Origin: an uncultured Verrucomicrobiota bacterium
GTDB lineage: Bacteria > Verrucomicrobiota > Verrucomicrobiia > Opitutales > Opitutaceae
NCBI GenBank assembly: GCA_903904685.1
Contig: CAIVDS010000056.1
Location: 158,280-222,279, forward strand
Length of the DNA stretch: 64,000 bases
Direction: 5' to 3'
In this document: piece after piece, positions 27,334-36,509 of the stretch
How the letters are laid out: every line of letters begins with the position of its first letter
Numbering within the stretch: the stretch's first letter is position 1
Translations under genes and position numbers: made by a program
The notes under the pieces: model-generated
What the model saw: only the letters and a program-made list of their open reading frames with translations
Database searches by the model: none
What the model was told of the DNA's origin: nothing

Positions 27334-27840
27334 ATGGCCCGACAACTCACCGCCGACGACGCCCGCCAATCGCTAACCGCACATGTTGAGACGAAGGGCG
27401 TCGAGATATTCGCGACCTACGGCCCGAAGCTCGACTGGGACGGCCTGCAACGACTGCTCGCCGATCGCACGCAGGTCCGTTATCCGTGTGAGATTGTTTT
27501 CGACGAGGCGTTGCTTCTGTCAGGAGAATTTGCCCATCCAGAGCCGAAAGGGAATACCCCCGAGGATGGTTTCACGATGGCGGTGCATCCTCTCTTCATC
27601 ACGCAGCCCGACCGCGTGCCCGCGCTTGTTCTCTACCAACTCGTGGCCGTGAACTACGGTACATTCGCCTCGTCCGACGAGGCGGAGACCTTTGGTGCCG
27701 CCGCGCTTGGCATCACGCGCGACGAATATTACGCGCTGCTTTGCGACTGCGCCGATCAACTCGGCAATGGCCCTGATGCAGAGCCTGTGGGTGCGCAGCC
27801 CTCCGGCTGCAGTGGCGGCACCTGCAACTGCGGCGGCTGA
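27334..27840 (+). CDS. Unknown protein with a C-terminal Cys/Gly tail, linked to the NrfD module
   Basis: 168 residues from the ATG at 27334; a TTG at 27301 that overlaps the nrfD stop is also possible. It is soluble, with no signal peptide. The C-terminus ends in CSGGTCNCGG, three cysteines in ten residues, with an earlier CDCADQLG, which suggests metal or cluster binding or a redox switch. The middle (RYPCEIVFDEALLLSGEFA, YQLVAVNYGTFA) matches nothing I know. Position immediately after the complex suggests an assembly or maturation role, which is inference only. Confidence 0.65.
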   Translation: MARQLTADDARQSLTAHVETKGVEIFATYGPKLDWDGLQRLLADRTQVRYPCEIVFDEALLLSGEFAHPEPKGNTPEDGFTMAVHPLFITQPDRVPALVLYQLVAVNYGTFASSDEAETFGAAALGITRDEYYALLCDCADQLGNGPDAEPVGAQPSGCSGGTCNCGG

Positions 27841-27854
27841 AGCCACCGACCCGC

Positions 27855-29582
27855 CTATTTGGTCGGTTTGATCGAGTCCACAACTGGGTGTGCCCGCTTG
27901 CGCAGACGCGTGAACACCAGTGAAACGATCAACAGCACCGTGCCGAACGCCAGAAACGAGAGAACCCGATACACCGGCTCGAAGCGGCTCGCACCGACGA
28001 CCACCAGATAGCATCCCGTCAGCAGCAGCGTCGCGTGGCCCATCCATCGATATTTCTGATTTTTGACCGCATAGCCCAGCCCGTAGTAAAGCAAGGCAAG
28101 TCCTACCCACGAAAGCGCTACCCCACGGCTCGGCATCAAATGATGCAGAGCGTAGGGAAACACCAAAAATGCGCCGATAAGGTAGGCGTTGCGCATCAAG
28201 CCTGTCTTCAACTCAAGCCGGTCGCGCTTCCAGTTGAGGAGCCGTGCGCTCACCAACGCCACAATGCCGAACCCGACGCTGATGCCGCTCTCGTGTTCAT
28301 TCACGAACATGTAGCCGGCCACGATCATGACACAGATCAGGAAATTCGCCACGACGATGAAGCGAGACCGGAACCAGATCGCCGTCGCCACCACGACCAG
28401 ACTTTGCAATGAAAGCCAGACGAACACGTCCGGCACGGGACTCGCCTTCACGATCGCCATCGTCAGCGCCGCGTAACCTGTCATCGCATAAAAGAACGTG
28501 GAAACCCGACTCTGTCGTCGCACCCAAAAGGCGATCGCTCCGCAAAGCATCACTACAAAAGCCAGCATGTGAGCCATGAAAAACTGCTCCGGAAACGCCG
28601 CCGCCGTGTGCAGTAAATAGAGACCGTAACCAAGAGAACACGTGAGCACCGCAGAAAGGTTTGAAAGCACATCATCGCAATCATCAGCCGCTCGCACCAA
28701 CGATGCCGCACCGAGAATCATCATCGCCACCAACAAACAGCCAGGCGCGAACCACGGTGTACTCGCCCAATGGTAAATGCCGCCGAAAATCAGATTTCCG
28801 CTCGCCCACGTGAAATAGGTCGCGCCGATCAAACCGATGCCGATCGGGACCAATCCGCGCCACTGCATTCGCCAAGCGGCCGCCACGACCACCGCAGCGA
28901 GCACAACGACCGTCACCGCCATAAATCCGCCGGCACTGACCACGAGCGGCGTGGCACAGGCGGTCACGAGCGCGAGCACCATAAGCCATCCCGAGCGCCG
29001 CCACCACGCGAAACCAAGATTGCAACTAGCCGCCGCCGCCAGCACCGCTCCACCGGTCATTCCATGGACGTCCAACACCGACTGTGTGCCAAAAAACATA
29101 AATCTCAACGTCGCCCAATACAACAACGACATTCCTGCGCCTTGCAGGTAGCCGGCGCCGTGCGCAAACACCCGCCGACCGGCCTGCGCAAGTCCGAACA
29201 ACGCGACGACCACCGCATACCCCGCCAACGAGGGCACGCCGGCCGGCGCACCTTGGTAAGGCAGTGAAAGCATAAAGCCCGCGCCAAGCGCGAGCGCCAC
29301 GATTCCGGCGGCTGCAAACCAGTCCTGCCCTAGCGAAAGTTCCAGTTCATCCGCCGCCTCCGCAGCCACCTTGCGGGAAACTGCAGCCGGCTCAGCCGTC
29401 GCCGCGCCGGCCCCCAAGTTCACTACCGCCTGTTCTGGCCGCGCCGGTTGCAACGGCGTCGCCGCGCCAAGCGGATGATCCACAATTCCAAGACGAACCT
29501 CGATTCGTGCCAAACGCTGTTCAAGCGAAGAAAGACGCGCGGCGGCGGCTTCCGAAGGGCTGGCGGGAGAATCGTCGGGCAT
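27855..29582 (-). CDS. DUF2339-type polytopic membrane protein
   Basis: 575 residues. An N-terminal coiled coil (SSLEQRLARIEVRLG) and a Pro/Ala linker precede some 15 hydrophobic helices. The block DWFAAAGIVALALGAGFML followed by paired helices is the DUF2339 pattern. Function of this family is unknown. It is convergent with the NrfD-module genes (14 bases) and divergent from the 13-haem gene (about 180-240 bases), so it may simply be embedded in the island. No haem or metal motif is present. Confidence 0.7.
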   Translation of the reverse strand: MPDDSPASPSEAAAARLSSLEQRLARIEVRLGIVDHPLGAATPLQPARPEQAVVNLGAGAATAEPAAVSRKVAAEAADELELSLGQDWFAAAGIVALALGAGFMLSLPYQGAPAGVPSLAGYAVVVALFGLAQAGRRVFAHGAGYLQGAGMSLLYWATLRFMFFGTQSVLDVHGMTGGAVLAAAASCNLGFAWWRRSGWLMVLALVTACATPLVVSAGGFMAVTVVVLAAVVVAAAWRMQWRGLVPIGIGLIGATYFTWASGNLIFGGIYHWASTPWFAPGCLLVAMMILGAASLVRAADDCDDVLSNLSAVLTCSLGYGLYLLHTAAAFPEQFFMAHMLAFVVMLCGAIAFWVRRQSRVSTFFYAMTGYAALTMAIVKASPVPDVFVWLSLQSLVVVATAIWFRSRFIVVANFLICVMIVAGYMFVNEHESGISVGFGIVALVSARLLNWKRDRLELKTGLMRNAYLIGAFLVFPYALHHLMPSRGVALSWVGLALLYYGLGYAVKNQKYRWMGHATLLLTGCYLVVVGASRFEPVYRVLSFLAFGTVLLIVSLVFTRLRKRAHPVVDSIKPTK

Positions 29583-29820
29583 GGGGTCGGCTTACGCAGT
29601 TATTTGGAGTAAATGACTCTCTGACGCTTTCGCGCATTTGTCACGTAATATGGTTGATTTCGAAACACCAAGATAACGGGCAAGTTTCAGGAAAACTCTG
29701 CATCTTTTGATGACCGAGAAACGCACGGATTTGCGGCAAAAAGCGCCCCGCTTTGTTCAATGAATGCGAAGACAGAACTCACGCATGCCTCCACATTATA
29801 GTTTTAGAAAAGATCTACCC

Positions 29821-32082
29821 ATGCCACATCGCCAAAGGATGGTTTCATTTGTTCTAAGCTCGGCACGTGGTGCCCGGCAGGAGACCTCGCTGTGGTTATG
29901 CATGGTCATGGCGCTGCTAGTACCGACCGGCTGCCTGTTCGCCGCTGCCGAACCTTCGTCCGCTGCGAAACCTCCCGCCCAAAATTCCAACGCAGCCTGC
30001 CTAGAGTGCCATAGCGACGAAACGCTTTCGATGAAGAAAGCCGGTCTCAAAGTGTCGCTCTTCATCGACGGGAAAATCACAGGGAAATCCGTGCATCGCT
30101 CCCTCGATTGCATCGATTGTCACGAGAAATTCGACGGCGACAGTTCGCCGCATCGCAAACCGATGGTCACGGTCAATTGCGCATCCTGCCACGAAGATAC
30201 CGGAAAGAAGCACGCCTTTCATCCGCGCCTTTCGCAGTTGCCGACACCCGCCGGCAACGACACCTCCTGTCGCGAATGCCACGGGACGCACGCCATCGCA
30301 CCTGTGAAGAGCGCAACCTTTGCCTTCAACGACGGTGCGCAGCCCGACGCGTGCGGCCGATGTCACGCCACGGCACGCGATCATTTCGCAGCGTCGGCGC
30401 ACGGTCGCGCATTCGCCGCCAAGGAGAGCAATGCGCCCGATTGCCTCACCTGCCATCGCCAGCCCATCGCAGCGATCGCACCCGAGAAACTCACCCTCAC
30501 GCAAAAACTCGCGCAAACCAAGCAGTGCGAAGCGTGCCATGTCGGAAATAAAAATGTCGCCGGACATGCGTTGCGCGGCATGAAGTTTGCAGGATCGTTT
30601 GATCAGAGCGTGCACGGCGCGGCGCTGCTCGGCGGCAATGCGGAAGCCGCGAACTGCATCGATTGCCACGGGGCTCACGAGATGAACCGGGCGATGACCG
30701 CCAGCGCCAGAATGAACAAACTCCACGTCGCCGGGACCTGTGCGAAATGCCACGAGAAGATCGCCGGCGAGTTCGACACCAGTGTCCACGCCGGCGCGCT
30801 ACGAAAGGGCAATCTCGACTCTGCCACCTGCACGAATTGCCACGGCGAGCACGACATCCGCGCTCGCCGGGATCCGACGTCCCCCATCCACGCGAACAAC
30901 GTGGCGCAACAGGTCTGCGCCACCTGCCACGCATCGCTCCGGCTCACGCAGAAATACGGACTCGCCTCGCACACCTTCCAAACGTTCGAGGACAGTTATC
31001 ACGGACTGGCGGTTCGCGGCGGCGCGGTCGAAGTCGTCAACTGCGCGAGCTGCCACAGTTCGCACGCGATCAAGTCGCGAAACGACCCCACCTCGACGAT
31101 CAACAAGGCCAGTCTCGCAAAGACGTGCGGCCAGTGCCATCCCGGGGCCAACACGCGATTCTCTGTCGGGAAAGTTCACGTGAGCCCGGAAGCGGCCCGC
31201 GGGACGGGCGGCAATAATCCGATTCTCCATCTGATTTCGAGTCTCTACGTGATCCTGATCGTCGTGGTCGTCGGCGGGATGCTCCTGCACAACGTGCTCG
31301 ATTTATTTAAAAAAATCCGCCGCAAGCTCGCGATCCAGAAGGGTCTGATCCAGCCGGAGCCGGTCGCCCACCGCCTTTACCTGCGGATGACGGCGCACGA
31401 GCGGGTGCAGCACGCGACACTTATGTTGAGTTTCACGATGCTCGTCGTGACCGGATTCATGCTGCGTTATCCCGAGGCCTGGTGGGTGGTCGGGATTCGC
31501 AACGCGAGTGTGAACGCCTTCGAGTGGCGGGGCTGGATCCACCGGATCGCTGGCGCCGTGCTGCTCGCGTCGGGCATATGGCATGCCGGCTATCTCCTTT
31601 TCACGAAACCAGGCCGCTCGCTCCTCCTCGATCTGCTCCCGGAAAAGCGCGATTTCACGGATCCGTTCGCCGTGTTGAAATACAATCTGGGCCTCGCTCC
31701 CGCGAAGCCTGCGTTCGGCCGTTTCAGCTACATCGAGAAAACTGAATACTGGGCCATGATGTGGGGTTCGATCCTGATGGGCGTCACCGGCGTGATCCTG
31801 TGGTTCGACAACACCTCGATCGGGCTCTTCACCAAACTCGGCTTCGACATCTCGCGCACCATTCACTTCTACGAGGCGATCCTCGCGACGCTCGCGATTG
31901 TCGTCTGGCATTTCTATTTCGTGATCTTCAACCCCGACGTTTATCCGATGAATCTCGCCTGGCTCACGGGTCGGATGTCGGAAGAAGAAATGGCGGAGGA
32001 GCACCCCGCCGAGCTCGCGCGCATCAAGGCCCTGCAAGCCAAGATGGGCGACAAGGTTCCACCGGCAACGCCGCCACATTGA
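29821..32082 (+). CDS. CbcL-like fusion: 13-haem cytochrome c domain plus dihaem cytochrome b domain
   Basis: 753 residues from the ATG at 29821; in-frame ATGs at 29764, 29785 and 29839 are alternatives. A signal segment (LWLCMVMALLVPTGCLFAAA) precedes thirteen CxxCH sites, many in the pattern CxxCHGxH(D/E). Then come a helix (ISSLYVILIVVVVGGMLL) and a cytochrome b domain of about four helices with paired His, e.g. ERVQHATLMLS, WIHRIAGAVLLASGIWH and ISRTIHFYEAILATLAIVVWH. Geobacter CbcL has the same build with nine c haems and works as a quinol dehydrogenase for low-potential extracellular acceptors. The extra haems could extend the reach across the periplasm. Confidence 0.9.
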   Translation: MPHRQRMVSFVLSSARGARQETSLWLCMVMALLVPTGCLFAAAEPSSAAKPPAQNSNAACLECHSDETLSMKKAGLKVSLFIDGKITGKSVHRSLDCIDCHEKFDGDSSPHRKPMVTVNCASCHEDTGKKHAFHPRLSQLPTPAGNDTSCRECHGTHAIAPVKSATFAFNDGAQPDACGRCHATARDHFAASAHGRAFAAKESNAPDCLTCHRQPIAAIAPEKLTLTQKLAQTKQCEACHVGNKNVAGHALRGMKFAGSFDQSVHGAALLGGNAEAANCIDCHGAHEMNRAMTASARMNKLHVAGTCAKCHEKIAGEFDTSVHAGALRKGNLDSATCTNCHGEHDIRARRDPTSPIHANNVAQQVCATCHASLRLTQKYGLASHTFQTFEDSYHGLAVRGGAVEVVNCASCHSSHAIKSRNDPTSTINKASLAKTCGQCHPGANTRFSVGKVHVSPEAARGTGGNNPILHLISSLYVILIVVVVGGMLLHNVLDLFKKIRRKLAIQKGLIQPEPVAHRLYLRMTAHERVQHATLMLSFTMLVVTGFMLRYPEAWWVVGIRNASVNAFEWRGWIHRIAGAVLLASGIWHAGYLLFTKPGRSLLLDLLPEKRDFTDPFAVLKYNLGLAPAKPAFGRFSYIEKTEYWAMMWGSILMGVTGVILWFDNTSIGLFTKLGFDISRTIHFYEAILATLAIVVWHFYFVIFNPDVYPMNLAWLTGRMSEEEMAEEHPAELARIKALQAKMGDKVPPATPPH

Positions 32083-32392
32083 CCGCCCCCCCACGGGGGG
32101 ACAACCGGAGCCTTCAATCGCCCCACTTCCGATTCCGAAGGGGCTTCGGTTTGCTGTCAGCACAGTAAAGAGCCCATCCACAGCCGCGAACTACCGGACA
32201 ACGCCACTCTCGCTCGAAGTGAACATCGTCACAGTCCGGCCGGCCCACCGATCGCAGGTCTGCCGTAATCAGAGGATCCAAAAAGGATAAAACAATCGCG
32301 CGCAGCTTGATGTGGCGGACGGTTTGATAAGTTTATCTTCGATCATGTCGCGTCAGGCACGCGGGCCGGACGCGACACGCTCTGACAAGCTC
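32083..32392. other. Spacer between the two convergent CbcL-like genes, with two hairpins
   Basis: 310 bases without a supported gene. A GC hairpin at 32086-32100 (six C, three-base loop, six G) follows the 13-haem gene within 4 bases of its stop. A perfect 9-bp stem at 32346-32377 (TGTCGCGTC/GACGCGACA) follows the 11-haem gene. Neither has a clear U-run, so they are candidate transcript ends rather than textbook terminators. Confidence 0.5.
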
Positions 32393-34570
32393 TCAATGGC
32401 CGAGCCGTGAGATCATCGCATAGACGATCAGCACGAGCAGCACAAGGCCGGTGCCGAAGAAGATAAAGCCAAAGGCCTTCGAGATGTTCTTCCTACCCTC
32501 CCAGTCGTCGGCCTTGATGCGGTAAACATCAAGACGACCGGCCGCCACCAAGCGGTCATACCAGCGCTTCCGCTCGTGCAGCATCTCCGTTTTCGAGATG
32601 CGGCCCGAGAAGATCACCGTGTCCATCGGGAACTTCTCGATGCGGAAGTGAGTGTTGAAAAAGTGGAATGAGAAGATGAAGCCCGCGGCGAGCAGCGCCT
32701 CGTCGGAGTGGACCACGAGAGCGATGTTGATCACCCAACCTGGCATAAAGTGGGTGAAGAAATTCGGGAACCACATGATCAGACCCGAGAATCCGATGAT
32801 CGCCACACCCCAGAACACCGCGAAGTAGTCAAAGCGCTCCCAGTAAGTCCAACGATCGAACTGCGGGCGCGGGCCCTTGCCGAAGAACCATTTGTTGTGC
32901 GCCAGGAAATCATGCCAGTCCTGCATCGATGGAACCATCGAATCGGGGCCGAAGACCGTGGACCACACCCGACGCAACGAGAACTTGCCGGTCGCCGGAT
33001 CGCGCAGTCGCTGGCGCTTGGCCCAGAAATTCTTCATGAGGCCGGAGACGTGCATCACGAAGTAGGCAAAGGTCACGACCGCCGCGTAGTGGTGCAGGGT
33101 GCGCGCAACCTCGGCGCTGCCGATAAGGCGGAACATCACCTTCGCCCATTCGGTGTAGTAGAACTTCAACGGCATGCCGGTGATCACCAACGCGAGGAAA
33201 CTCGTCACCATCATCAGGTGCAAGTAGCGCTCAAAGGGCGTGAAGCGCGTGAACACGTCGTCGTCCGCGTGCGTGAGGATCTTCGCCTCACGGAATGTCT
33301 TCGAATCATGAAGATACAGGTAGATCGATCGGACCAGCCAGAGTAGTGTGTGCAGGCCGAAGAAAACAAATACGCTTACCAGCAGCACAGTCATGAACCA
33401 GAAAACTTTGTTCAGGATCGGGTAGTTAGCCTTGTCGAGCGGGTTGGCATGCGGCTGGTATTGGGTGAATCGCTCGGTAACGCCGGGGTGGCATTGCTGA
33501 CAGGTGCCGACGATTTTGTCTTTGTGCAGTCGCGAGCGAGGATCGCTGACGGGGAAAACATCGTGGTGGCCGTGGCAGTCGTAGCAGGCGGCCACATCGG
33601 AGGCGACGTTGGGCTGGCCGAGGGCCATCGCCTTGCCGTGGTAGGTTTCGCGATAGTGCGCAAGACGGTCCTGGTGACACTTGCCGCAACTCTGGTCGCT
33701 CTGGCCCTTGAAGTGTGCGGTGGCAGGCTTCTCAATGTCGTGCGAGCTGTGGCAATCGGTGCAGACAGGCCCCTTTTGGTCGCCTTTCAAGAGCAACTGG
33801 CCGTGGATGCTCTGATTATAGATATCCTCGATGCCGACGTGGCATTTGCCGCAGGAGGCCGCAATGTTGGCGTGGTTCGTATGCGAATCCTTGTCGATGC
33901 TGCGCTTGATGTCGTGGACGCCGTGACAGTCGTTACACGAGGGCGCGACGATCAGACCCATTTTCACGAGAGCACGACCATGGATGCTGTCGAGGTAGTG
34001 GCCGGCGGACTGCTGCTGGCCCATGCGATAATCCATGGTAATCTTCGGGTTGTCGTGGCACTTGCCGCAGGTCTTGGAGAGGTTGAACTTGAAGACCGGC
34101 GAATCGGCCTGCTTCACCGGCGCGATATCGTGCGAGCCATGACAACTGACACAGGCGGCGGCCTCGGAGGCCCCGAGTTTATGGCTCATGCCATGGATGC
34201 TCGCGGCGTAGTCCGCGGCGGGTTTCGTGTGGCACGACACACACTGCGCAGGCGCAAGCTTCGAGGGATGCGGCACCTCCTTGATGTCGGCGTGGCAATC
34301 AACGCAGTTAAGTTTGCCGTGAACGGACTTCTTGAAAACCTCGGGACGAACGCCCTTCCAGACGGCCGGCTCGCCTTTCTTCAACGGTTTGAATTCCGCC
34401 TCGTGACAATCCATGCAATCGCCGTTCGGCACAGCAAGCGGCGCAACGACGACAACCGGTTCGGCGGCCTGTGCAGAAGCGAACAGGCAGATCAACAGCG
34501 TAGGCAAACGGCACACAAGGCGCAGCGCGATCATGTTGGTTAAGCCAGCATGCGCACGAGCGGTTTCCAT
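32393..34570 (-). CDS. CbcL-like fusion: 11-haem cytochrome c domain plus dihaem cytochrome b domain
   Basis: 725 residues; a start at 34534 would give a shorter signal peptide (MIALRLVCRLPTLLICLFA). Eleven CxxCH sites lie in residues ~50-400 (CMDCH, CVDCH, CVSCH twice, CGKCH three times, CNDCH, CTDCH, CYDCH, CQQCH), often as CxDCHGxHD. A membrane helix and a b-type domain follow, with His in ERYLHLMMVTSFLALV, VARTLHHYAAVVTFAYFVMH and VVHSDEALLAAGFIFSFHFFNTH. A last helix (FIFFGTGLVLLVLIVYAM) anchors the C-terminus. It starts 10 bases after the ImcH-like gene, so the two are probably co-transcribed. It is paralogous to the 13-haem protein but lies on the opposite strand. Confidence 0.9.
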   Translation of the reverse strand: METARAHAGLTNMIALRLVCRLPTLLICLFASAQAAEPVVVVAPLAVPNGDCMDCHEAEFKPLKKGEPAVWKGVRPEVFKKSVHGKLNCVDCHADIKEVPHPSKLAPAQCVSCHTKPAADYAASIHGMSHKLGASEAAACVSCHGSHDIAPVKQADSPVFKFNLSKTCGKCHDNPKITMDYRMGQQQSAGHYLDSIHGRALVKMGLIVAPSCNDCHGVHDIKRSIDKDSHTNHANIAASCGKCHVGIEDIYNQSIHGQLLLKGDQKGPVCTDCHSSHDIEKPATAHFKGQSDQSCGKCHQDRLAHYRETYHGKAMALGQPNVASDVAACYDCHGHHDVFPVSDPRSRLHKDKIVGTCQQCHPGVTERFTQYQPHANPLDKANYPILNKVFWFMTVLLVSVFVFFGLHTLLWLVRSIYLYLHDSKTFREAKILTHADDDVFTRFTPFERYLHLMMVTSFLALVITGMPLKFYYTEWAKVMFRLIGSAEVARTLHHYAAVVTFAYFVMHVSGLMKNFWAKRQRLRDPATGKFSLRRVWSTVFGPDSMVPSMQDWHDFLAHNKWFFGKGPRPQFDRWTYWERFDYFAVFWGVAIIGFSGLIMWFPNFFTHFMPGWVINIALVVHSDEALLAAGFIFSFHFFNTHFRIEKFPMDTVIFSGRISKTEMLHERKRWYDRLVAAGRLDVYRIKADDWEGRKNISKAFGFIFFGTGLVLLVLIVYAMISRLGH

Positions 34571-34580
34571 AAACAGGAGC

Positions 34581-36071
34581 CTACTTCTGGATGCCGCCGT
34601 TATGGCAATCTGAACACGTCAGGTCCGGATCAAGGTCGCCACCGGGATGCTTGAAGTCCTGCCCCTGCGCCGAAAGCGCCTGCAGATCACTCCCTTTGCC
34701 CTGCGTGAGGATGATGTGGCAGGATTTGCAGTCGTTGGCCTTCACCGACTCGCCTGCGGCCGTCTTGTGTTTCTCGTCGTGGCAGCGGAAGCACCCCAAC
34801 CAATCCTTGTGCCCGATGTTGTTCGGATAAACGCGCCAGTCCGCCTTGCGGTCCGGGAAAATCGTCTCGGCATAAAGACGCTGCACCTCCACGATTGTCG
34901 CAGGCAACTCCGGAGCACCGGCATATTTAGCCTCCAAGAAAGATGCGATTTTTGGCGGAGCATCAGCGGTGGTCGTAATTTCCTTCTGCGTCATCGCCTG
35001 CACGGCGACGCGTTTCAAGGCGGGCAATTGCATGCTCAGCGCGCCGGCGGCCATCGCATGCTCGACGACTTCGTTGGCCGTGGGGAAAACATGCGCGGGA
35101 CGGTTGTGGCAATCCATACAGTCCATAACGCGGATCTGTGCGGCCACCGGTTCACCCTTGAAGGCCTCGGTGCGATAAACGTGCGAAGTGCCGTTCTTCA
35201 GGTTTGTCACGCGCATCCAAGGGATGTCCTGGCGCTTTTCATCAGCGGCAAAATATTCCACACGACTGTCTGCATTCACATGCCAGTGAATGCCGCCGAT
35301 CGGGCTGCCCGGCTGAGTCATATTCACCCGCATCAGCATGCGGATATTGTAGGGAGTGTTTTTCTTGTCCGACAGGAAATGCTCGGCGTCCACGTCGATG
35401 TTACCGTGGAATTTTTCAGGCCAGTGGCACTTTTCGCAGGTGTCCTGGGCGGGGCGGAGATTCTTGAGCGGGGTCGCGATAGGCCGCTTGTAATTGTTTA
35501 ACGTGTAGGCGATCAACTGGTGTGTGCCGTTGATCTTGGCCTTGATAAACCACTGTGCGCCGGAACCGACGTGACACTCGACGCAATCAACCCGGGCATG
35601 GGCCCCGCGTTTGTAGGCCGTCAACTCGGGATTCATCGCACGATGGCAAACCTCTCCGCAAAACTGCGTGGACTCAGCGTAATGATAGGTCTGGTAGCTA
35701 CCAAAGGCGGTCAGCATTAGAAATATCACGCCGCCTGTGCCAAAAATGACGAGGGCGCGACGATGCTGCTGGTCAGAAAAATCAAGACGCCATTTATCCG
35801 ACGTTACGCCAGCATGCTTGATCTGCCACCGCCATTGGGCCCACGCACCGAAAAAACCGAGCGTAATACCGATGATCAGTATACCCGGCACAATCAGATA
35901 AGTGATAATGCCAAGGTAGGGATTCTTTTCCCCCTGCGTGAAATCCATCCACACGAACAGCGCAAACGAGAAGAGTGCGGCGACCGCCAACACACCGCCA
36001 ATAGCACTGATCCAATTATTAAAAAGTGAGCGCGGTTTTACCGGCTCAGATGGAGGGATTGATTCGGGCAT
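34581..36071 (-). CDS. ImcH-like heptahaem NapC/NirT-family inner-membrane cytochrome c
   Basis: 496 residues. Three N-terminal helices (AIGGVLAVAALFSFALFVW, IITYLIVPGILIIGITLGFF, ALVIFGTGGVIFLMLTAF) lead into a NapC/NirT head: CGEVCHRAMNPE (a CX3CH site) and CVECHVGSG. Five more sites follow (CEKCH, CMDCH, CFRCH, CKSCH, CSDCH), seven in total. Geobacter ImcH is also a NapC/NirT-like seven-haem protein with three helices; it oxidises menaquinol when high-potential acceptors are used. NapC-type first haems sit at the quinol site. The equivalence is inferred from architecture. It begins the ImcH-CbcL minus-strand pair. Confidence 0.87.
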   Translation of the reverse strand: MPESIPPSEPVKPRSLFNNWISAIGGVLAVAALFSFALFVWMDFTQGEKNPYLGIITYLIVPGILIIGITLGFFGAWAQWRWQIKHAGVTSDKWRLDFSDQQHRRALVIFGTGGVIFLMLTAFGSYQTYHYAESTQFCGEVCHRAMNPELTAYKRGAHARVDCVECHVGSGAQWFIKAKINGTHQLIAYTLNNYKRPIATPLKNLRPAQDTCEKCHWPEKFHGNIDVDAEHFLSDKKNTPYNIRMLMRVNMTQPGSPIGGIHWHVNADSRVEYFAADEKRQDIPWMRVTNLKNGTSHVYRTEAFKGEPVAAQIRVMDCMDCHNRPAHVFPTANEVVEHAMAAGALSMQLPALKRVAVQAMTQKEITTTADAPPKIASFLEAKYAGAPELPATIVEVQRLYAETIFPDRKADWRVYPNNIGHKDWLGCFRCHDEKHKTAAGESVKANDCKSCHIILTQGKGSDLQALSAQGQDFKHPGGDLDPDLTCSDCHNGGIQK

Positions 36072-36137
36072 GAAGATAGAATTGAAAGTAAATGCAGATA
36101 CCCCGCCTACTCACGGGCGTGCGTGACTGTCCACACC

Positions 36138-36160
36138 GGCCGGTCGCCAAGCGACCGGCC
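36138..36160. terminator. Perfect 10-bp hairpin between the monohaem and ImcH-like genes
   Basis: GGCCGGTCGC/GCGACCGGCC with a three-base loop, 13 bases after the monohaem cytochrome stop on the minus strand. No U-run follows on that strand. It may stabilise or partly terminate the upstream message while allowing read-through into the ImcH-like gene. Confidence 0.45.
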
Positions 36161-36173
36161 AAAGAAATAAGGC

Positions 36174-36509
36174 TCAGGACTTAAATTTGCGGATGTGGCC
36201 GACCAAATCCTTGACCTCGTCCTTGGTGAGATCTGCCCCGAAGGCCTTCATCTTCTCCTTGCCGCCATCGGTGATGCCATTGGTGATGGCCTTGGTGATC
36301 TCTTCGTCGGTCATCTTGGCCTGAACTGCGGCATCCGTGTAGTCCCTCAGTTTAAGCTTCTTGCCGATCTTGGTCTCACCCTTGCCGTCGGCGCCGTGGC
36401 ACTTCGTGCAGAGGTTTTCCCAATTTTCCGACACCGGAGCAGCTTGGGTCATAACGGAGGCAAACAGCATGGCCAAACCAGCCAGCGTGATTTTGGATGA
36501 ATTTTTCAT
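36174..36509 (-). CDS. Small periplasmic monohaem class I cytochrome c
   Basis: 111 residues with a signal peptide (ITLAGLAMLFASVMTQAAP). One haem site, CTKCHGADGKGETKIG, with Met in KEKMKAFG as the likely distal ligand. It ends VKDLVGHIRKFKS. It is clearly paralogous to the cytochrome at 24057 (same length, same DGKG and LKL/LNI blocks). It precedes the ImcH-like and 11-haem genes on the same strand, so each of the two minus and plus transcription units in the island has its own soluble carrier candidate. Confidence 0.93.
   Translation of the reverse strand: MKNSSKITLAGLAMLFASVMTQAAPVSENWENLCTKCHGADGKGETKIGKKLKLRDYTDAAVQAKMTDEEITKAITNGITDGGKEKMKAFGADLTKDEVKDLVGHIRKFKS

Noticed and set aside
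33350-34543. 397-residue plus-strand frame opposite the 11-haem cytochrome
   Set aside because: It reads the complement of repeated CxxCH codons, which gives repeated Val/Ala/Gly patterns; not a gene.
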